Positions 1 through 7,304 of a stretch of 19,172 bases of DNA are shown here, in pieces; the first letter of the stretch is position 1, and every line of letters starts with the position of its first letter. Source of the DNA: RGEC01 sp964626685 (GTDB lineage: Bacteria > Bacteroidota > Bacteroidia > NS11-12g > UBA955); assembly GCA_964626685.1 (NCBI GenBank), contig CAZVJY010000027.1, positions 1 through 19,172 of the forward strand, given 5' to 3'. Position numbers and translations under genes: made by a program. Below the pieces are notes generated by a model. The model was not told where the DNA came from. It was given only the letters and a program-made list of their open reading frames with translations, and did no database searches.

Positions 1-11
1 TTGCAACCCCT

Positions 12-83
12 GACCTCGTAGTTCAACGGATAGAATAGAAGTTTCCTAAACTTTTGATACAGGTTCGATTCCTGTCGAGGTCA
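12..83 (+). tRNA. tRNA-Arg (anticodon CCU)
   Basis: The sequence folds into a complete cloverleaf. The 7-bp acceptor stem pairs 12-18 with 76-82. The 4-bp D stem pairs 21-24 with 33-36, with one G-U pair. The anticodon stem pairs 38-42 with 50-54 around a 7-base loop at 43-49. The variable loop is 4 bases (55-58). The T stem pairs 59-63 with 71-75 around TTCGATT. Loop bases 45-47 read CCT, which decodes AGG (arginine). The discriminator base is A83. No CCA follows in the DNA, so the end must be added by nucleotidyltransferase, as is usual in Bacteroidota. A short T run follows at 85-89. Confidence 0.95.
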
Positions 84-258
84 CTTTTTCATGTGAGCCC
101 CTTGAATACAGGGATTAGAGCCTTACTTTAATTGCAAGGTTCCACGATACATTAAGCCGTTTTTGATGCGCAGGTTTGTCGGGATAAGTTTACCTAGCGA
201 TGGTTCTAAACGGTATGGATATTAACACTATCTGAAGTGTATAAGGTACCTCTTTACT
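84..258. other. Non-coding AT-rich stretch 3' of the tRNA, possible old integration edge
   Basis: No gene is visible between the tRNA and the first CDS. About 16 bases past the tRNA there is a short interrupted palindrome, CCCT (99-102) and AGGG (110-113) with a 7-base spacer. Tyrosine-recombinase core sites beside tRNA genes can look like this, but no integrase and no second copy of the tRNA 3' end is present in the window. The idea is therefore only a suggestion. Confidence 0.25.
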
Positions 259-266
259 TAAATTTG
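259..266 (+). promoter_or_regulatory. -7 promoter box TAAATTTG of the orphan secreted protein gene
   Basis: TAAATTTG matches the Bacteroidota housekeeping -7 consensus TAnnTTTG exactly. It ends 4 bases before the ATG at 271. Transcription from it would start at or next to the start codon. No clear -33 TTG is visible at the usual distance. Confidence 0.5.
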
Positions 267-270
267 ATTC

Positions 271-978
271 ATGTTCAAGGCGTTTCTGGTTGTACATGTG
301 CTTTTTCTATTTTCGATTACGCTAAAATCGCAGCATGTGGACTCTAACCTTGTTTTCTTTGACACTTATGATGCATTTACGGAAGGCAGGTCAATGGATT
401 TAAAAGGCCTGGCCTACATTACAAAAGAGAATGATGAGTGGATAGAAATTGAAAAACTGGTACATGCAAAAACCTTAAAAAAAATACGCAAAACAGATAA
501 AGTGTGGGCATTTAAATATGGAAATAGTTATTACCTGAACTCTTATTATACAAATGCCAGTTTTTCGCGTAAATGGTTTTTTTACAAAATTGATTCCATA
601 ACCCATAATAGCATTTTTATTATCATTGACATTAATACGTTTAAAAGGGAAGGCTTTAATGATGTATCATACACTGGTAGTATTTTAGTAGAGATATTAG
701 ACCGCGTTTCCGGATTAAATCAATTTCACTATTATGATGCCATGAATCAGGAAAAGTTCATATTCTTTATTAGTAAAAAGAAGATAAGAAGTAAACCTTT
801 CAGCATTTTCAGTGATTATAATTTTTGGAACGATAAACATTTGGTAACTGCCAGATTCTTAAATTATGGCGAGCTTGTCTCTTTGTCTAATCAACATGAA
901 GTTACTATAAACAAAATAATAAACAAGGAGTTAGATGAATTAACGGAGGTGCTGCCTTTTTTAGATAATTTACCCTGA
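271..978 (+). CDS. Hypothetical exported protein, 235 aa
   Basis: I do not recognise a family. The first 20 residues look like a Sec signal peptide: a short basic start, then a hydrophobic run VVHVLFLFSI, then a possible cleavage site around LKSQ-H. The rest is rich in Phe, Tyr, Asn, Lys and Ile and alternates hydrophobic and polar residues, so a mainly beta, exported protein is plausible. No cysteine pair, lipobox or catalytic motif is visible. The ATG at 271 is supported by a perfect -7 box four bases upstream. The gene stands alone and is much more AT-rich than purD: a sample line at 421-480 has 18 G/C of 60, against 36 of 60 at 2461-2520. Together with its position next to a tRNA, this suggests horizontal origin or weak constraint. 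That it is a real gene is likely; its function is unknown. Confidence 0.65.
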   Translation: MFKAFLVVHVLFLFSITLKSQHVDSNLVFFDTYDAFTEGRSMDLKGLAYITKENDEWIEIEKLVHAKTLKKIRKTDKVWAFKYGNSYYLNSYYTNASFSRKWFFYKIDSITHNSIFIIIDINTFKREGFNDVSYTGSILVEILDRVSGLNQFHYYDAMNQEKFIFFISKKKIRSKPFSIFSDYNFWNDKHLVTARFLNYGELVSLSNQHEVTINKIINKELDELTEVLPFLDNLP

Positions 979-1372
979 GGCTTGCAACATCAAAGATTAA
1001 ACACCTAATTACAATGGCTATTAGTGTGGCCATGAAGCAATTGTTTTAACAGAAATTATGCTGATGAACGAGGTTCTTTATGAACCGAAAGCAAGCTTTT
1101 TTGCTATTTAATCAGACCCCAAAAAGGGTAGTTTCAAAATGTATATCCCAATTCTGATGGATGTCTATGAGGTTTTGGTGATAACCCTATGTCCTTTGGT
1201 CCCCTAAACAAACATACAGCAGCAGGACTTCTGCCTTTTATCACTCATCGCATTTTTAGGGTTAAATTACCAATTGTTGGATGCATGCGGAAAGGTTGTT
1301 TTAAGGGAAAAACACAATCTAATGCGCACCGCAAAATCCGAAAGCTGTGAAAATAGTTCTCTTGCTTAAATC
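979..1372. other. Intergenic stretch without a convincing gene
   Basis: This region has short ATG-started frames only, the longest being 53 codons at 1189-1350, which has no promoter box and no recognisable protein features. A weak hairpin AGCAA (1090-1094) / TTGCT (1101-1105) lies about 110 bp after the upstream gene. It is too weak and distant to call a terminator. Composition is AT-rich like the orphan gene before it. I see no RNA gene or repeat. Confidence 0.5.
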
Positions 1373-1648
1373 TCACTTCTTCCATCTTTCCAGCTTTGGA
1401 ATGCCACGGGTGGCAAGCCAGGCGACAAAACCATTCATGCCGCTTTTGCGCATTTGCTGTATACAGAAATCCTGCATTTTCTCTGCAGTATTCACCTCGG
1501 GCGGGGTTAAAAAACGACCGTTTTCATAACACATGGAACAATATTTGGGACTTACAGATCCATCTTTTTCCGTGCCTCCGCCCTTCTTGTCTTTGGCCAT
1601 CGGAAAACCGCAGCTTTGACAGAATTTATATGCTTTTGTTTTTGACAT
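1373..1648 (-). CDS. Small zinc-ribbon protein (putative zinc ribbon domain family), 91 aa
   Basis: Two CxxC knuckles, C10/C13 in FCQSCGFPM and C37/C40 in YCSMCYENG, are 24 residues apart. They should bind one zinc ion as a zinc ribbon. The pattern QSCGFPM...YCSMCYENG fits the putative zinc ribbon domain family (Pfam zinc_ribbon_2 type), typically small stand-alone proteins whose biological role is not defined. The C-terminal part is probably helical and basic. I chose the ATG at 1648; an upstream TTG at 1672 is in frame, but would add residues before the conserved core. An AGGAA directly precedes the ATG but is too close for a normal ribosome site. The gene is divergent from purD, with 184 bp between starts. 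Family call good, role unknown. Confidence 0.8.
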   Translation of the reverse strand: MSKTKAYKFCQSCGFPMAKDKKGGGTEKDGSVSPKYCSMCYENGRFLTPPEVNTAEKMQDFCIQQMRKSGMNGFVAWLATRGIPKLERWKK

Positions 1649-1820
1649 TTCCTGATTGTTAACGCTTCGCAAATTGCCGTTACCCGGGCCGATAATGGCT
1701 GATCAAATCAGAACTGCGACCCCTTTTTTGTCATAGGCTCCGAAACCTGACAGCGTATTTCACAAACCGAATGCATGGGTAATAGAATAAAATATCACCC
1801 ACACATCGCTTTTCCCCGCG

Positions 1821-1828
1821 TAAATTCG
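1821..1828 (+). promoter_or_regulatory. -7 box variant TAAATTCG of purD
   Basis: TAAATTCG differs from TAnnTTTG at one base. It ends 4 bases before the purD ATG, the same spacing as at 259-266 and 13688-13695. The predicted transcript would have almost no leader. Confidence 0.4.
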
Positions 1829-1832
1829 CAGC

Positions 1833-3107
1833 ATGAATATCCTTTTGCTGGGCTCCGGAGGCCGCGAACATGCCTTTGCGTGGAAACTGTCACAGTCAGG
1901 CAATGACGGAAAACTTTACATTGCGCCCGGCAATGCAGGTACTGCCATGTGCGGGGAAAACGTAAGCCTCAATCCACTCGATTTTGAAGCCGTTCTGGCC
2001 TTTTGCCGCGATAATAACATTTCGCTGATTCTGCCCGGCAATGAAGATCCGCTTGTGGCCGGCATTGTTGATTTTATGAAACCCCATGGCATTGGCGTGG
2101 CCGGCCCCGACCAATACGCAGCCACGCTGGAGGGCAGTAAGGATTTTGCCAAGGCTTTTATGATGCGCCACAATATTCCCACGGCAGCATACAAGAGTTT
2201 CACAGCCGAAAACCTGCACGAAGGGAAAGCCTTTCTGTCTACCCTTGCACCGCCTTATGTGCTTAAAGCAGATGGGCTGGCCGCCGGAAAAGGGGTCATC
2301 ATTACCGAAGATATTGCCGAAGCAGAAGCGGTGCTGAATGATATGATTGCGAATGCGCGTTTCGGCAGCGCCGGAAATACCGTCGTGATAGAAGAGTTTC
2401 TGCACGGCATAGAAATCAGCTGTTTTGCGGTGAGTGACGGCGAAACCTGGCGCATGCTGGGCAGTGCCAAAGACTACAAGCGCATAGGCGAAGGCGATAC
2501 CGGCCCCAATACCGGTGGCATGGGTGCCATCAGCCCCGTTCCCTTTGCCAATGAAACATTCATGCAAAAAGTGGCTGACCGTATTGCCATTCCCACCTTT
2601 GAAGGCCTTAAAAAAGAGGGTCATCCGTTCAAAGGATTTCTGTTTATGGGCCTGATGAACTGTGATGGTGAGCCTAAAGTGATTGAATATAACGTCCGCA
2701 TGGGCGATCCTGAAACCGAAGCCATTTTTCCCCGACTGCGGGTGAACATGAAAGACCTGGCTGTGGCCATAGCCCACGGCGGGCTGGATAAACTGCCTTT
2801 TGAAATGGATGCACGGACCGCAGCCACCGTTTTTCTTGTATCTGCAGGTTACCCCGGCGATATTGAAAAAGGAAAACCTATGCAAATTCCCGCTCCCGGT
2901 GCCCAAACCCTGTTTTTTCATGCCGGAACCAAACAAACCGACAACGGCGTTGTAACCAACGGCGGCAGGGTGCTGGCCATTACTTCTTTGGCTGAAAATA
3001 TTGCCATGGCCGCGGAAATATCCCTGCATGCCGCCGAAACCGTGCAGTACGAAGGCAAGTTTTACCGCAAAGACATAGGAAAAGATTTACAAGCCCTGCA
3101 ATCATGA
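1833..3107 (+). CDS. purD: Phosphoribosylamine-glycine ligase (GAR synthetase)
   Basis: PurD joins glycine to 5-phosphoribosylamine using ATP, the second step of de novo purine synthesis, in the cytoplasm. The protein is 424 aa, the normal length. Its N-terminal motif GSGGREHA (residues 7-14) is the PurD signature. The ATP-grasp domain shows KADGLAAGKGV (145-155), GDTGPNTGGMGA (221-232) and EYNVRMGDPETEA (285-297), which carries the metal-binding Glu and Asn. The C-terminal domain is complete. The start is fixed by the conserved N-terminus MNILLLGSGG. The stop overlaps the next start as ATGA (3104-3107), so the DUF502 gene is probably translationally coupled. No other purine genes are present, so the pathway is dispersed in this genome. 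Confidence 0.97.
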   Translation: MNILLLGSGGREHAFAWKLSQSGNDGKLYIAPGNAGTAMCGENVSLNPLDFEAVLAFCRDNNISLILPGNEDPLVAGIVDFMKPHGIGVAGPDQYAATLEGSKDFAKAFMMRHNIPTAAYKSFTAENLHEGKAFLSTLAPPYVLKADGLAAGKGVIITEDIAEAEAVLNDMIANARFGSAGNTVVIEEFLHGIEISCFAVSDGETWRMLGSAKDYKRIGEGDTGPNTGGMGAISPVPFANETFMQKVADRIAIPTFEGLKKEGHPFKGFLFMGLMNCDGEPKVIEYNVRMGDPETEAIFPRLRVNMKDLAVAIAHGGLDKLPFEMDARTAATVFLVSAGYPGDIEKGKPMQIPAPGAQTLFFHAGTKQTDNGVVTNGGRVLAITSLAENIAMAAEISLHAAETVQYEGKFYRKDIGKDLQALQS

Positions 3108-3727
3108 ACAACACAGACACACGTTTTTCCATGAGTGACAATCAACGAAAAGCGCGCAGCACCTGGCGCATGCTTATCAATTATTTTCTGCGCGGTTTGC
3201 TCGTTTTACTGCCCATAGTTCTTACAGTGGTCATCATCGGCTGGCTTGTGAATATGGTAACAGGCCTGTTGCACCTCCGCGAAATCAGCGGTAAGCAGTT
3301 TTTCTTCTACGCACTTTTGGTGCTTACAATCATTATTACCGTTGGTTTTCTTACACGCGGTGTAGTGGCGCGGCAGATTCTGGATTTTTTCGAGGGGATT
3401 ATCGAAAAAGCCCCCGGTCTTAATTTTATTTTTGGCACAACCAAAGACATGACCGAAGCCTTTGTGGGCGATAAGAAAAAGTTTACCAAGCCGGTGGCGG
3501 TTTGCGTGGGAGAGGGAATTTACCGAATGGGTTTTATCACCCAGGAAGACATGAAGATTATTGACATGCCAGGTTACAGTGCCGTGTATTTGCCTTACAG
3601 CTATGGTTTTAGTGGAGAAATGCTGCTGGTGGAGAAAAGTAAAATAAAACCCGTGAATGCCGAAAGCAGCCACTGGACCAAATACATCATCAGCGGGGGC
3701 GTGGCTGAACTGGATAACATGAACTAA
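3104..3727 (+). CDS. DUF502 family integral membrane protein, 207 aa
   Basis: The protein matches the DUF502 (COG2928) family: a basic N-terminus, then FLRGLLVLLPIVLTVVII (28-45), which begins the first membrane segment, a second membrane segment at about 66-84, and the conserved stretch GFLTRGVVARQILDFFEGII with PGLNFIFGTTKDM after it. The remaining soluble part, about residues 85-207, is beta-rich. The biochemical role of the family is not established; it is often linked to the cell envelope. The gene starts inside the purD stop codon (ATGA). A second in-frame ATG at 3131 (M10) is a possible alternative start and would not change the domains. No clear terminator follows: the hairpin at 3754-3771 has two wobble pairs and no T tract. 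Confidence 0.88.
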   Translation: MNNTDTRFSMSDNQRKARSTWRMLINYFLRGLLVLLPIVLTVVIIGWLVNMVTGLLHLREISGKQFFFYALLVLTIIITVGFLTRGVVARQILDFFEGIIEKAPGLNFIFGTTKDMTEAFVGDKKKFTKPVAVCVGEGIYRMGFITQEDMKIIDMPGYSAVYLPYSYGFSGEMLLVEKSKIKPVNAESSHWTKYIISGGVAELDNMN

Positions 3728-3823
3728 GGCGGCTGCGACCGAAAAATAAAACACTGGGGATAATTTTCCAGCCCTCATAATCGTTTAACCATAAATATTG
3801 CTTTTTTTCGCATAACCTAAATC

Positions 3824-4519
3824 ATGCATTTGCTCACAATTCTACTTCAAACCGACACAGCGCAGGCAGCTGCTACCGCTGCAAAAAATGCCGAACACAT
3901 TTCCGCGCCTATTCTGGAAATTATGGTCAAAGGCGGCGTAACCATGATATTTTTGGCCATCGCCCTGCTGGCTACCATTTTCTTTCTTATTGAGCGTTAC
4001 ATGTACATCAGCGGCCGTGCCAAGATGGATTTTAACCTTATGAATGTGGTGAAGGACCACCTGAAGGAAAACCGCCCTGACAGTGCCCTTGCCTATTGCA
4101 CCAACACACCGACGGCCCAGGCCCAGGTTATTGCTACCGGACTGCGTTTTCTGGGCAGCAATATGCGCGAAATAGAAAGCGCCATGGAGACCCGCGCCAA
4201 TGTAGAACTCAGTGCCATGGAAAGCAATCTCAACATGCTTAGCCTAATCAGCCGCCTCGCTCCCATGATTGGCTTTGTAGGAACAATATGGGGGGTAATT
4301 AACATCTTCTATGCCATCAGCGTAGATAACAACCTGAGCATCGGTGCCATATCCGGTGGTTTGTACGTGAAAATGGTTACCAGTTTTGCCGGCCTGCTCG
4401 TAGGTATAATTTCCTTCTTTGGCTACCAGATGTATATCCGAAAGATTGACCGTTTTGCCGAACGCCTGCAGGAACAAAACCTGGCATTCCTGGAACTGCT
4501 GAACAAATCCAATTTTTAA
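3824..4519 (+). CDS. MotA/TolQ/ExbB proton-channel family protein, 231 aa
   Basis: This is the channel subunit of a proton-driven inner-membrane motor of the TolQ/ExbB type. Three membrane segments are visible at about residues 37-57, 137-164 and 184-206. The long cytoplasmic region between the first two is typical. The family signature is RLAPMIGFVGTIWGVINIF (144-162), including the conserved Thr in GTIWG; the third helix contains KMVTSFAGLLVGI. The first 30 residues are Ala-rich and probably periplasmic. It is followed after 21 bp by its partner TolR/ExbD. Sequence alone does not separate TolQ from ExbB, so no symbol is given. The upstream region 3728-3823 is AT-rich and contains no perfect -7 box; TTTTTTCG near 3807-3814 is only a partial match. 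Confidence 0.92.
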   Translation: MHLLTILLQTDTAQAAATAAKNAEHISAPILEIMVKGGVTMIFLAIALLATIFFLIERYMYISGRAKMDFNLMNVVKDHLKENRPDSALAYCTNTPTAQAQVIATGLRFLGSNMREIESAMETRANVELSAMESNLNMLSLISRLAPMIGFVGTIWGVINIFYAISVDNNLSIGAISGGLYVKMVTSFAGLLVGIISFFGYQMYIRKIDRFAERLQEQNLAFLELLNKSNF

Positions 4520-4540
4520 CTAACGGTTAACCCTAACATC

Positions 4541-4981
4541 ATGAAAATAGGAAGACGCAAACGCGAAGAAGCAGAGGTAGAATCATCGTCGCTGAACGAT
4601 ATCATGTTCTTCCTGTTGCTGTTCTTCCTGATTGCCAGCACCCTTGCAAATCCCAATGTAATCAAGGTGATGCTTCCGCAGGCCAAAACCACCAGCACGG
4701 TTAGCCCCAAATCCATTCCCCTCACTGTAAGGCGAGACCCTGCCAATCCCGATGCCCTGCAGGTGTTTATCGAACAGGAAGAAGTAAGTTATGAAGAACT
4801 GGAAAGCAAACTGAAAGCGCTTCGCGATCAGTTTCAGGACCCTAATAGCAAAGACGCAGGTTTGGTAGTAGTGCTTCGCGCCGATGCCAAAGCCTATGTG
4901 CAAGATCTGGTAGATGTAATGCAGGTGGGTGCCAACCTGGGTATTAAGATGGTACTGGCCACCGAGAAAAACGAAAAATAA
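4541..4981 (+). CDS. ExbD/TolR family protein, 146 aa
   Basis: This is the peptidoglycan-side partner of the preceding TolQ/ExbB channel. The single membrane helix is at about residues 18-36, SLNDIMFFLLLFFLIASTL. Asp20 sits where the proton-carrying Asp of the family lies. A basic cytoplasmic tail (KIGRRKREE) precedes it, and a periplasmic ExbD/TolR fold follows, with VVVLRADAKAYVQDLVDVMQ (869-equivalent region, residues 109-128) matching the usual conserved stretch near the C-terminus. Length is normal. The gene sits 21 bp after the channel gene and 12 bp before the PagL-like gene, so all three are probably one transcript. No TonB, TolA or TolB gene follows, which leaves the force-transmitting partner unknown. 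Confidence 0.92.
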   Translation: MKIGRRKREEAEVESSSLNDIMFFLLLFFLIASTLANPNVIKVMLPQAKTTSTVSPKSIPLTVRRDPANPDALQVFIEQEEVSYEELESKLKALRDQFQDPNSKDAGLVVVLRADAKAYVQDLVDVMQVGANLGIKMVLATEKNEK

Positions 4982-4993
4982 ACAATCGGCGGT

Positions 4994-6118
4994 ATGCGCA
5001 AAACCGCAATTATCCTAGGTTTACTGCTGGTTATCAGTTCTTCACGGGCACAGCATGCCTGGTCGTTTCGGGCCTTTCCGGGTTTTCTTGCCGCACACCA
5101 TGAAGACATGCAAGCCATGGGCAGTCATGTGCTTGGCCTGGAAGCTGCTCGGGAATGGAGAATTGACCAAGACGGCGAGCTGGCTAAAAAACAACTACAA
5201 CCCTTTGCCGGAATAGGAGCTAATCATATCAGGCTGTTTAATGATATCAATGGCAATGTGAGCTCCCTCTTTGGTTACTATGATGCGGGCATCAGCGGCA
5301 ATGAAAAAACATCCCTGCGTTTCAGGCTTACCGCCGGTATAGGGATGCTCTCCCGGCAGTGGGATGTATACACCAACCCCAGAAACCGAGCTATCGGCAG
5401 TCGGTTCAATGGCATGATGCAGGCCGCCATGTACGTGCAAACCCCCGTTTCTGACCGTAAGCAATTACAGCTTGGCCTTTCCCTGATTCATTATTCCAAT
5501 GGAAATTTTGGGCAGCCCAATCTGGGTATTAATATGCCCTGTTTGTTTTTGGGCCTGAAACAATTTGACGGCAACAATAACTATTACAAGCCCCGCTACC
5601 CGGAAAATCCAAACACCGTGGAATGGCAGCCCTCTTTGCGCTTTGGCAAGAAACAAATGAGTATGGATGATCCACGCAATGTTTTTAATTATGTTGCTGA
5701 ACTCAAATTGTTGTATCCATACAAACCCTGGCGTTTCTGGACTGCCGCCATCACCGGCTTTTACGACCGTACTTACGTGTACACAAAGTTTCAGCCATTG
5801 CCAAAAGCAGGGTTGGATAAAATATCAGAGCTGGCTATAAGTGGTGGTCATGAATACCGCGTGGGCAGGTTAGGTATGGTTGCAGATGTAGGTCTCTACC
5901 TCTATCGCCCGGATGATACCAAACGCAAATACTACCAGGCGCTTGGGGTGAAATACTATGCATCATCATCGCTCACAGCCATGGTGCGCATGCGCACCCA
6001 CCTAAGCATGGCGGATTACCTGGAATGGGGCTTATCATACCGCATTCACACCCAAAAAACGGTCAAACCCGGCTTTAAAGAAGGTTTCAGGTGGGCATTC
6101 AGGGGATTTAAGCCCTGA
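4994..6118 (+). CDS. PagL-like acyloxyacyl hydrolase family outer-membrane protein, 374 aa
   Basis: The N-terminus is a clear signal peptide (MRKTAIILGLLLVISSSRAQ, cut near residue 20). The region LIHYSNGNFGQPNLGINMP (164-182) matches the PagL/acyloxyacyl hydrolase motif: His166 and Ser168 stand at the spacing of the known catalytic pair. PagL enzymes sit in the outer membrane and remove a 3-acyl chain from lipid A. In Pseudomonas PagL the third triad residue is a Glu 12 residues after the Ser. Here that position is Asn180, assuming no gap, so activity is uncertain. The protein is about twice the length of Pseudomonas PagL; the extra C-terminal 170 residues also look like beta strands. The gene lies 12 bp after the TolR-like gene and ends exactly where the opposing gene's stop begins. 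Family call fairly firm; enzymatic activity is not. Confidence 0.75.
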   Translation: MRKTAIILGLLLVISSSRAQHAWSFRAFPGFLAAHHEDMQAMGSHVLGLEAAREWRIDQDGELAKKQLQPFAGIGANHIRLFNDINGNVSSLFGYYDAGISGNEKTSLRFRLTAGIGMLSRQWDVYTNPRNRAIGSRFNGMMQAAMYVQTPVSDRKQLQLGLSLIHYSNGNFGQPNLGINMPCLFLGLKQFDGNNNYYKPRYPENPNTVEWQPSLRFGKKQMSMDDPRNVFNYVAELKLLYPYKPWRFWTAAITGFYDRTYVYTKFQPLPKAGLDKISELAISGGHEYRVGRLGMVADVGLYLYRPDDTKRKYYQALGVKYYASSSLTAMVRMRTHLSMADYLEWGLSYRIHTQKTVKPGFKEGFRWAFRGFKP

Positions 6119-7234
6119 TTAGAAAAAACCGGGAATGCGGGGTATGCTGAAACTGCCGCTGCGAATGTATCGCAGGTAAAGGCCGTGCGAAAACTCCACA
6201 CCCGCCCGTTCAAAGTCATAATGCGGCTCTATGCGCGCATCAATCCATAGATTGTTGCCCAGAATGGGCCTTGAATATACATACCGCAACATGGCTATGC
6301 GCCTTGTGTGTGCATTGGCATAAGGGTATTCCATGTTTACATTGGAAAATACCGGATTTCCCAGGGTGGAAATGAACTCGCGGGCAAACCACCATGAAGC
6401 GGCAACCCGGTGGTATTTGCCAAAGCGCTTTTGCAGGTTGGCCATAAAAGCGTATCCGTTTTTCCAGGGTTGCTGCGGGTTGGGTGAATTGTCGAGGCTT
6501 TGCAGTGCATAGCCTTCCATTACCCAGCCGGTATCGTTGCCGGTCATCCGCAATCCTGCTGTCGCCGCAATGCGCGTGCTAATGGGGAGGGGATTGCTTA
6601 CGGACTGTCCGCCCTGGTGAACCAATACCATTTGAAGCGGAAGCGATAGTGTGGTGTTTTTTCCCATGGCAAAGCGCGGCTGCAGGTGTTGTCCTGCCAC
6701 CAGCATTTCACGGGTTCCGTTTCCGGCGTTGAACCGCTGTCTCCATTCCAGCCATCCATCATAAAACAGCCTGCTGTTGTCCCTGCGCACCTGTATGCCA
6801 TATTCCAAGGGCTGGGTAAGCACCTGTTCATAATTGTACAAAGGCTCAATTAAGCCGTGTCTTGTACCCGAAACCAGGGCGCCGAAAACATAATTCCACT
6901 CATTGTAGGATGTGAGCGACAGGGAGAAAATGGGTTTAACCTGGGTTTTAACATCGCCATAGTTCTCCTGTAACATCAAACCCGTGGTGAGCCGTGCTTT
7001 ACCACCGGGCTGCAGGTTAAAAACCCCTGCCACTGATGTTCTGAACCCAAAAAACGTTTCTCCCGGATTGATGGCATTGAAATATTCGTTGTTTTTGAGA
7101 AACGGAAACACATCAGCCTGCAGACCAATGGATTTGCGGGGAGGTGCCGGTTGCAGATTAAAAACCGTGTTGGGAAGCTGCGCCTTCAAAGCCGTAAAAG
7201 CCATGGCAAGCAAACAAGGCAGTACCCGTGTCAT
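6119..7234 (-). CDS. Probable outer-membrane beta-barrel protein of unknown function, 371 aa
   Basis: I do not recognise a named family. A signal peptide, MTRVLPCLLAMAFTALKAQ, is followed by a mature protein with many amphipathic beta-type stretches, frequent aromatic residues (W, Y, F) at strand ends and a terminal Phe (RIPGFF). This fits a BAM-inserted outer-membrane barrel. No lipobox or catalytic motif is seen. I chose the ATG at 7234 because it begins the signal peptide; the 10 extra residues available upstream (to 7264) would spoil it. The variant -7 box TATTTTCG lies 5 bases upstream. The gene converges on the PagL-like gene with no bases between stop codons, and diverges from the CNNM transporter gene with 70 bp between starts. 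Confidence 0.65.
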   Translation of the reverse strand: MTRVLPCLLAMAFTALKAQLPNTVFNLQPAPPRKSIGLQADVFPFLKNNEYFNAINPGETFFGFRTSVAGVFNLQPGGKARLTTGLMLQENYGDVKTQVKPIFSLSLTSYNEWNYVFGALVSGTRHGLIEPLYNYEQVLTQPLEYGIQVRRDNSRLFYDGWLEWRQRFNAGNGTREMLVAGQHLQPRFAMGKNTTLSLPLQMVLVHQGGQSVSNPLPISTRIAATAGLRMTGNDTGWVMEGYALQSLDNSPNPQQPWKNGYAFMANLQKRFGKYHRVAASWWFAREFISTLGNPVFSNVNMEYPYANAHTRRIAMLRYVYSRPILGNNLWIDARIEPHYDFERAGVEFSHGLYLRYIRSGSFSIPRIPGFF

Positions 7235-7239
7235 GGATG

Positions 7240-7247
7240 CGAAAATA
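7240..7247 (-). promoter_or_regulatory. -7 box variant TATTTTCG of the unknown barrel gene
   Basis: On the minus strand TATTTTCG differs from TAnnTTTG at one base, the same T-to-C change as at 1821-1828 and 7290-7297. It ends 5 bases before the ATG at 7234. Confidence 0.35.
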
Positions 7248-7289
7248 GGGTTAAACACACACAATCTGCCGAATACGAAATCTTTTTGC

Positions 7290-7297
7290 TATCTTCG
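7290..7297 (+). promoter_or_regulatory. -7 box variant TATCTTCG of the CNNM/CorC gene
   Basis: TATCTTCG matches TAnnTTTG except for one T-to-C change. It ends 7 bases before the ATG at 7305. With the box at 7240-7247 it makes a compact divergent promoter region of 70 bp. Confidence 0.35.
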
Positions 7298-7304
7298 TAT
7301 TGGA

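Noticed and set aside
1189..1350. 53-residue open frame in the left intergenic region
   Set aside because: No promoter box, no conserved features, and similar frames are expected by chance.
1896..3029. Long open frame (377 codons) on the minus strand across purD
   Set aside because: It lies wholly antisense to a clear purD, has no family motifs, and its composition reflects the codon bias of the sense gene.
3754..3771. Hairpin after the DUF502 gene as a terminator
   Set aside because: The 7-bp stem has two G-U pairs and no T tract follows.
3824..4981. Naming the pair tolQ/tolR or exbB/exbD outright
   Set aside because: The families cannot be separated by sequence here, and no TonB, TolA, TolB or Pal gene is present to decide.
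6984..7304. N-terminal extension of the CNNM frame
   Set aside because: This part is antisense to the barrel gene, precedes the -7 box, and does not resemble the CNNM N-terminus.
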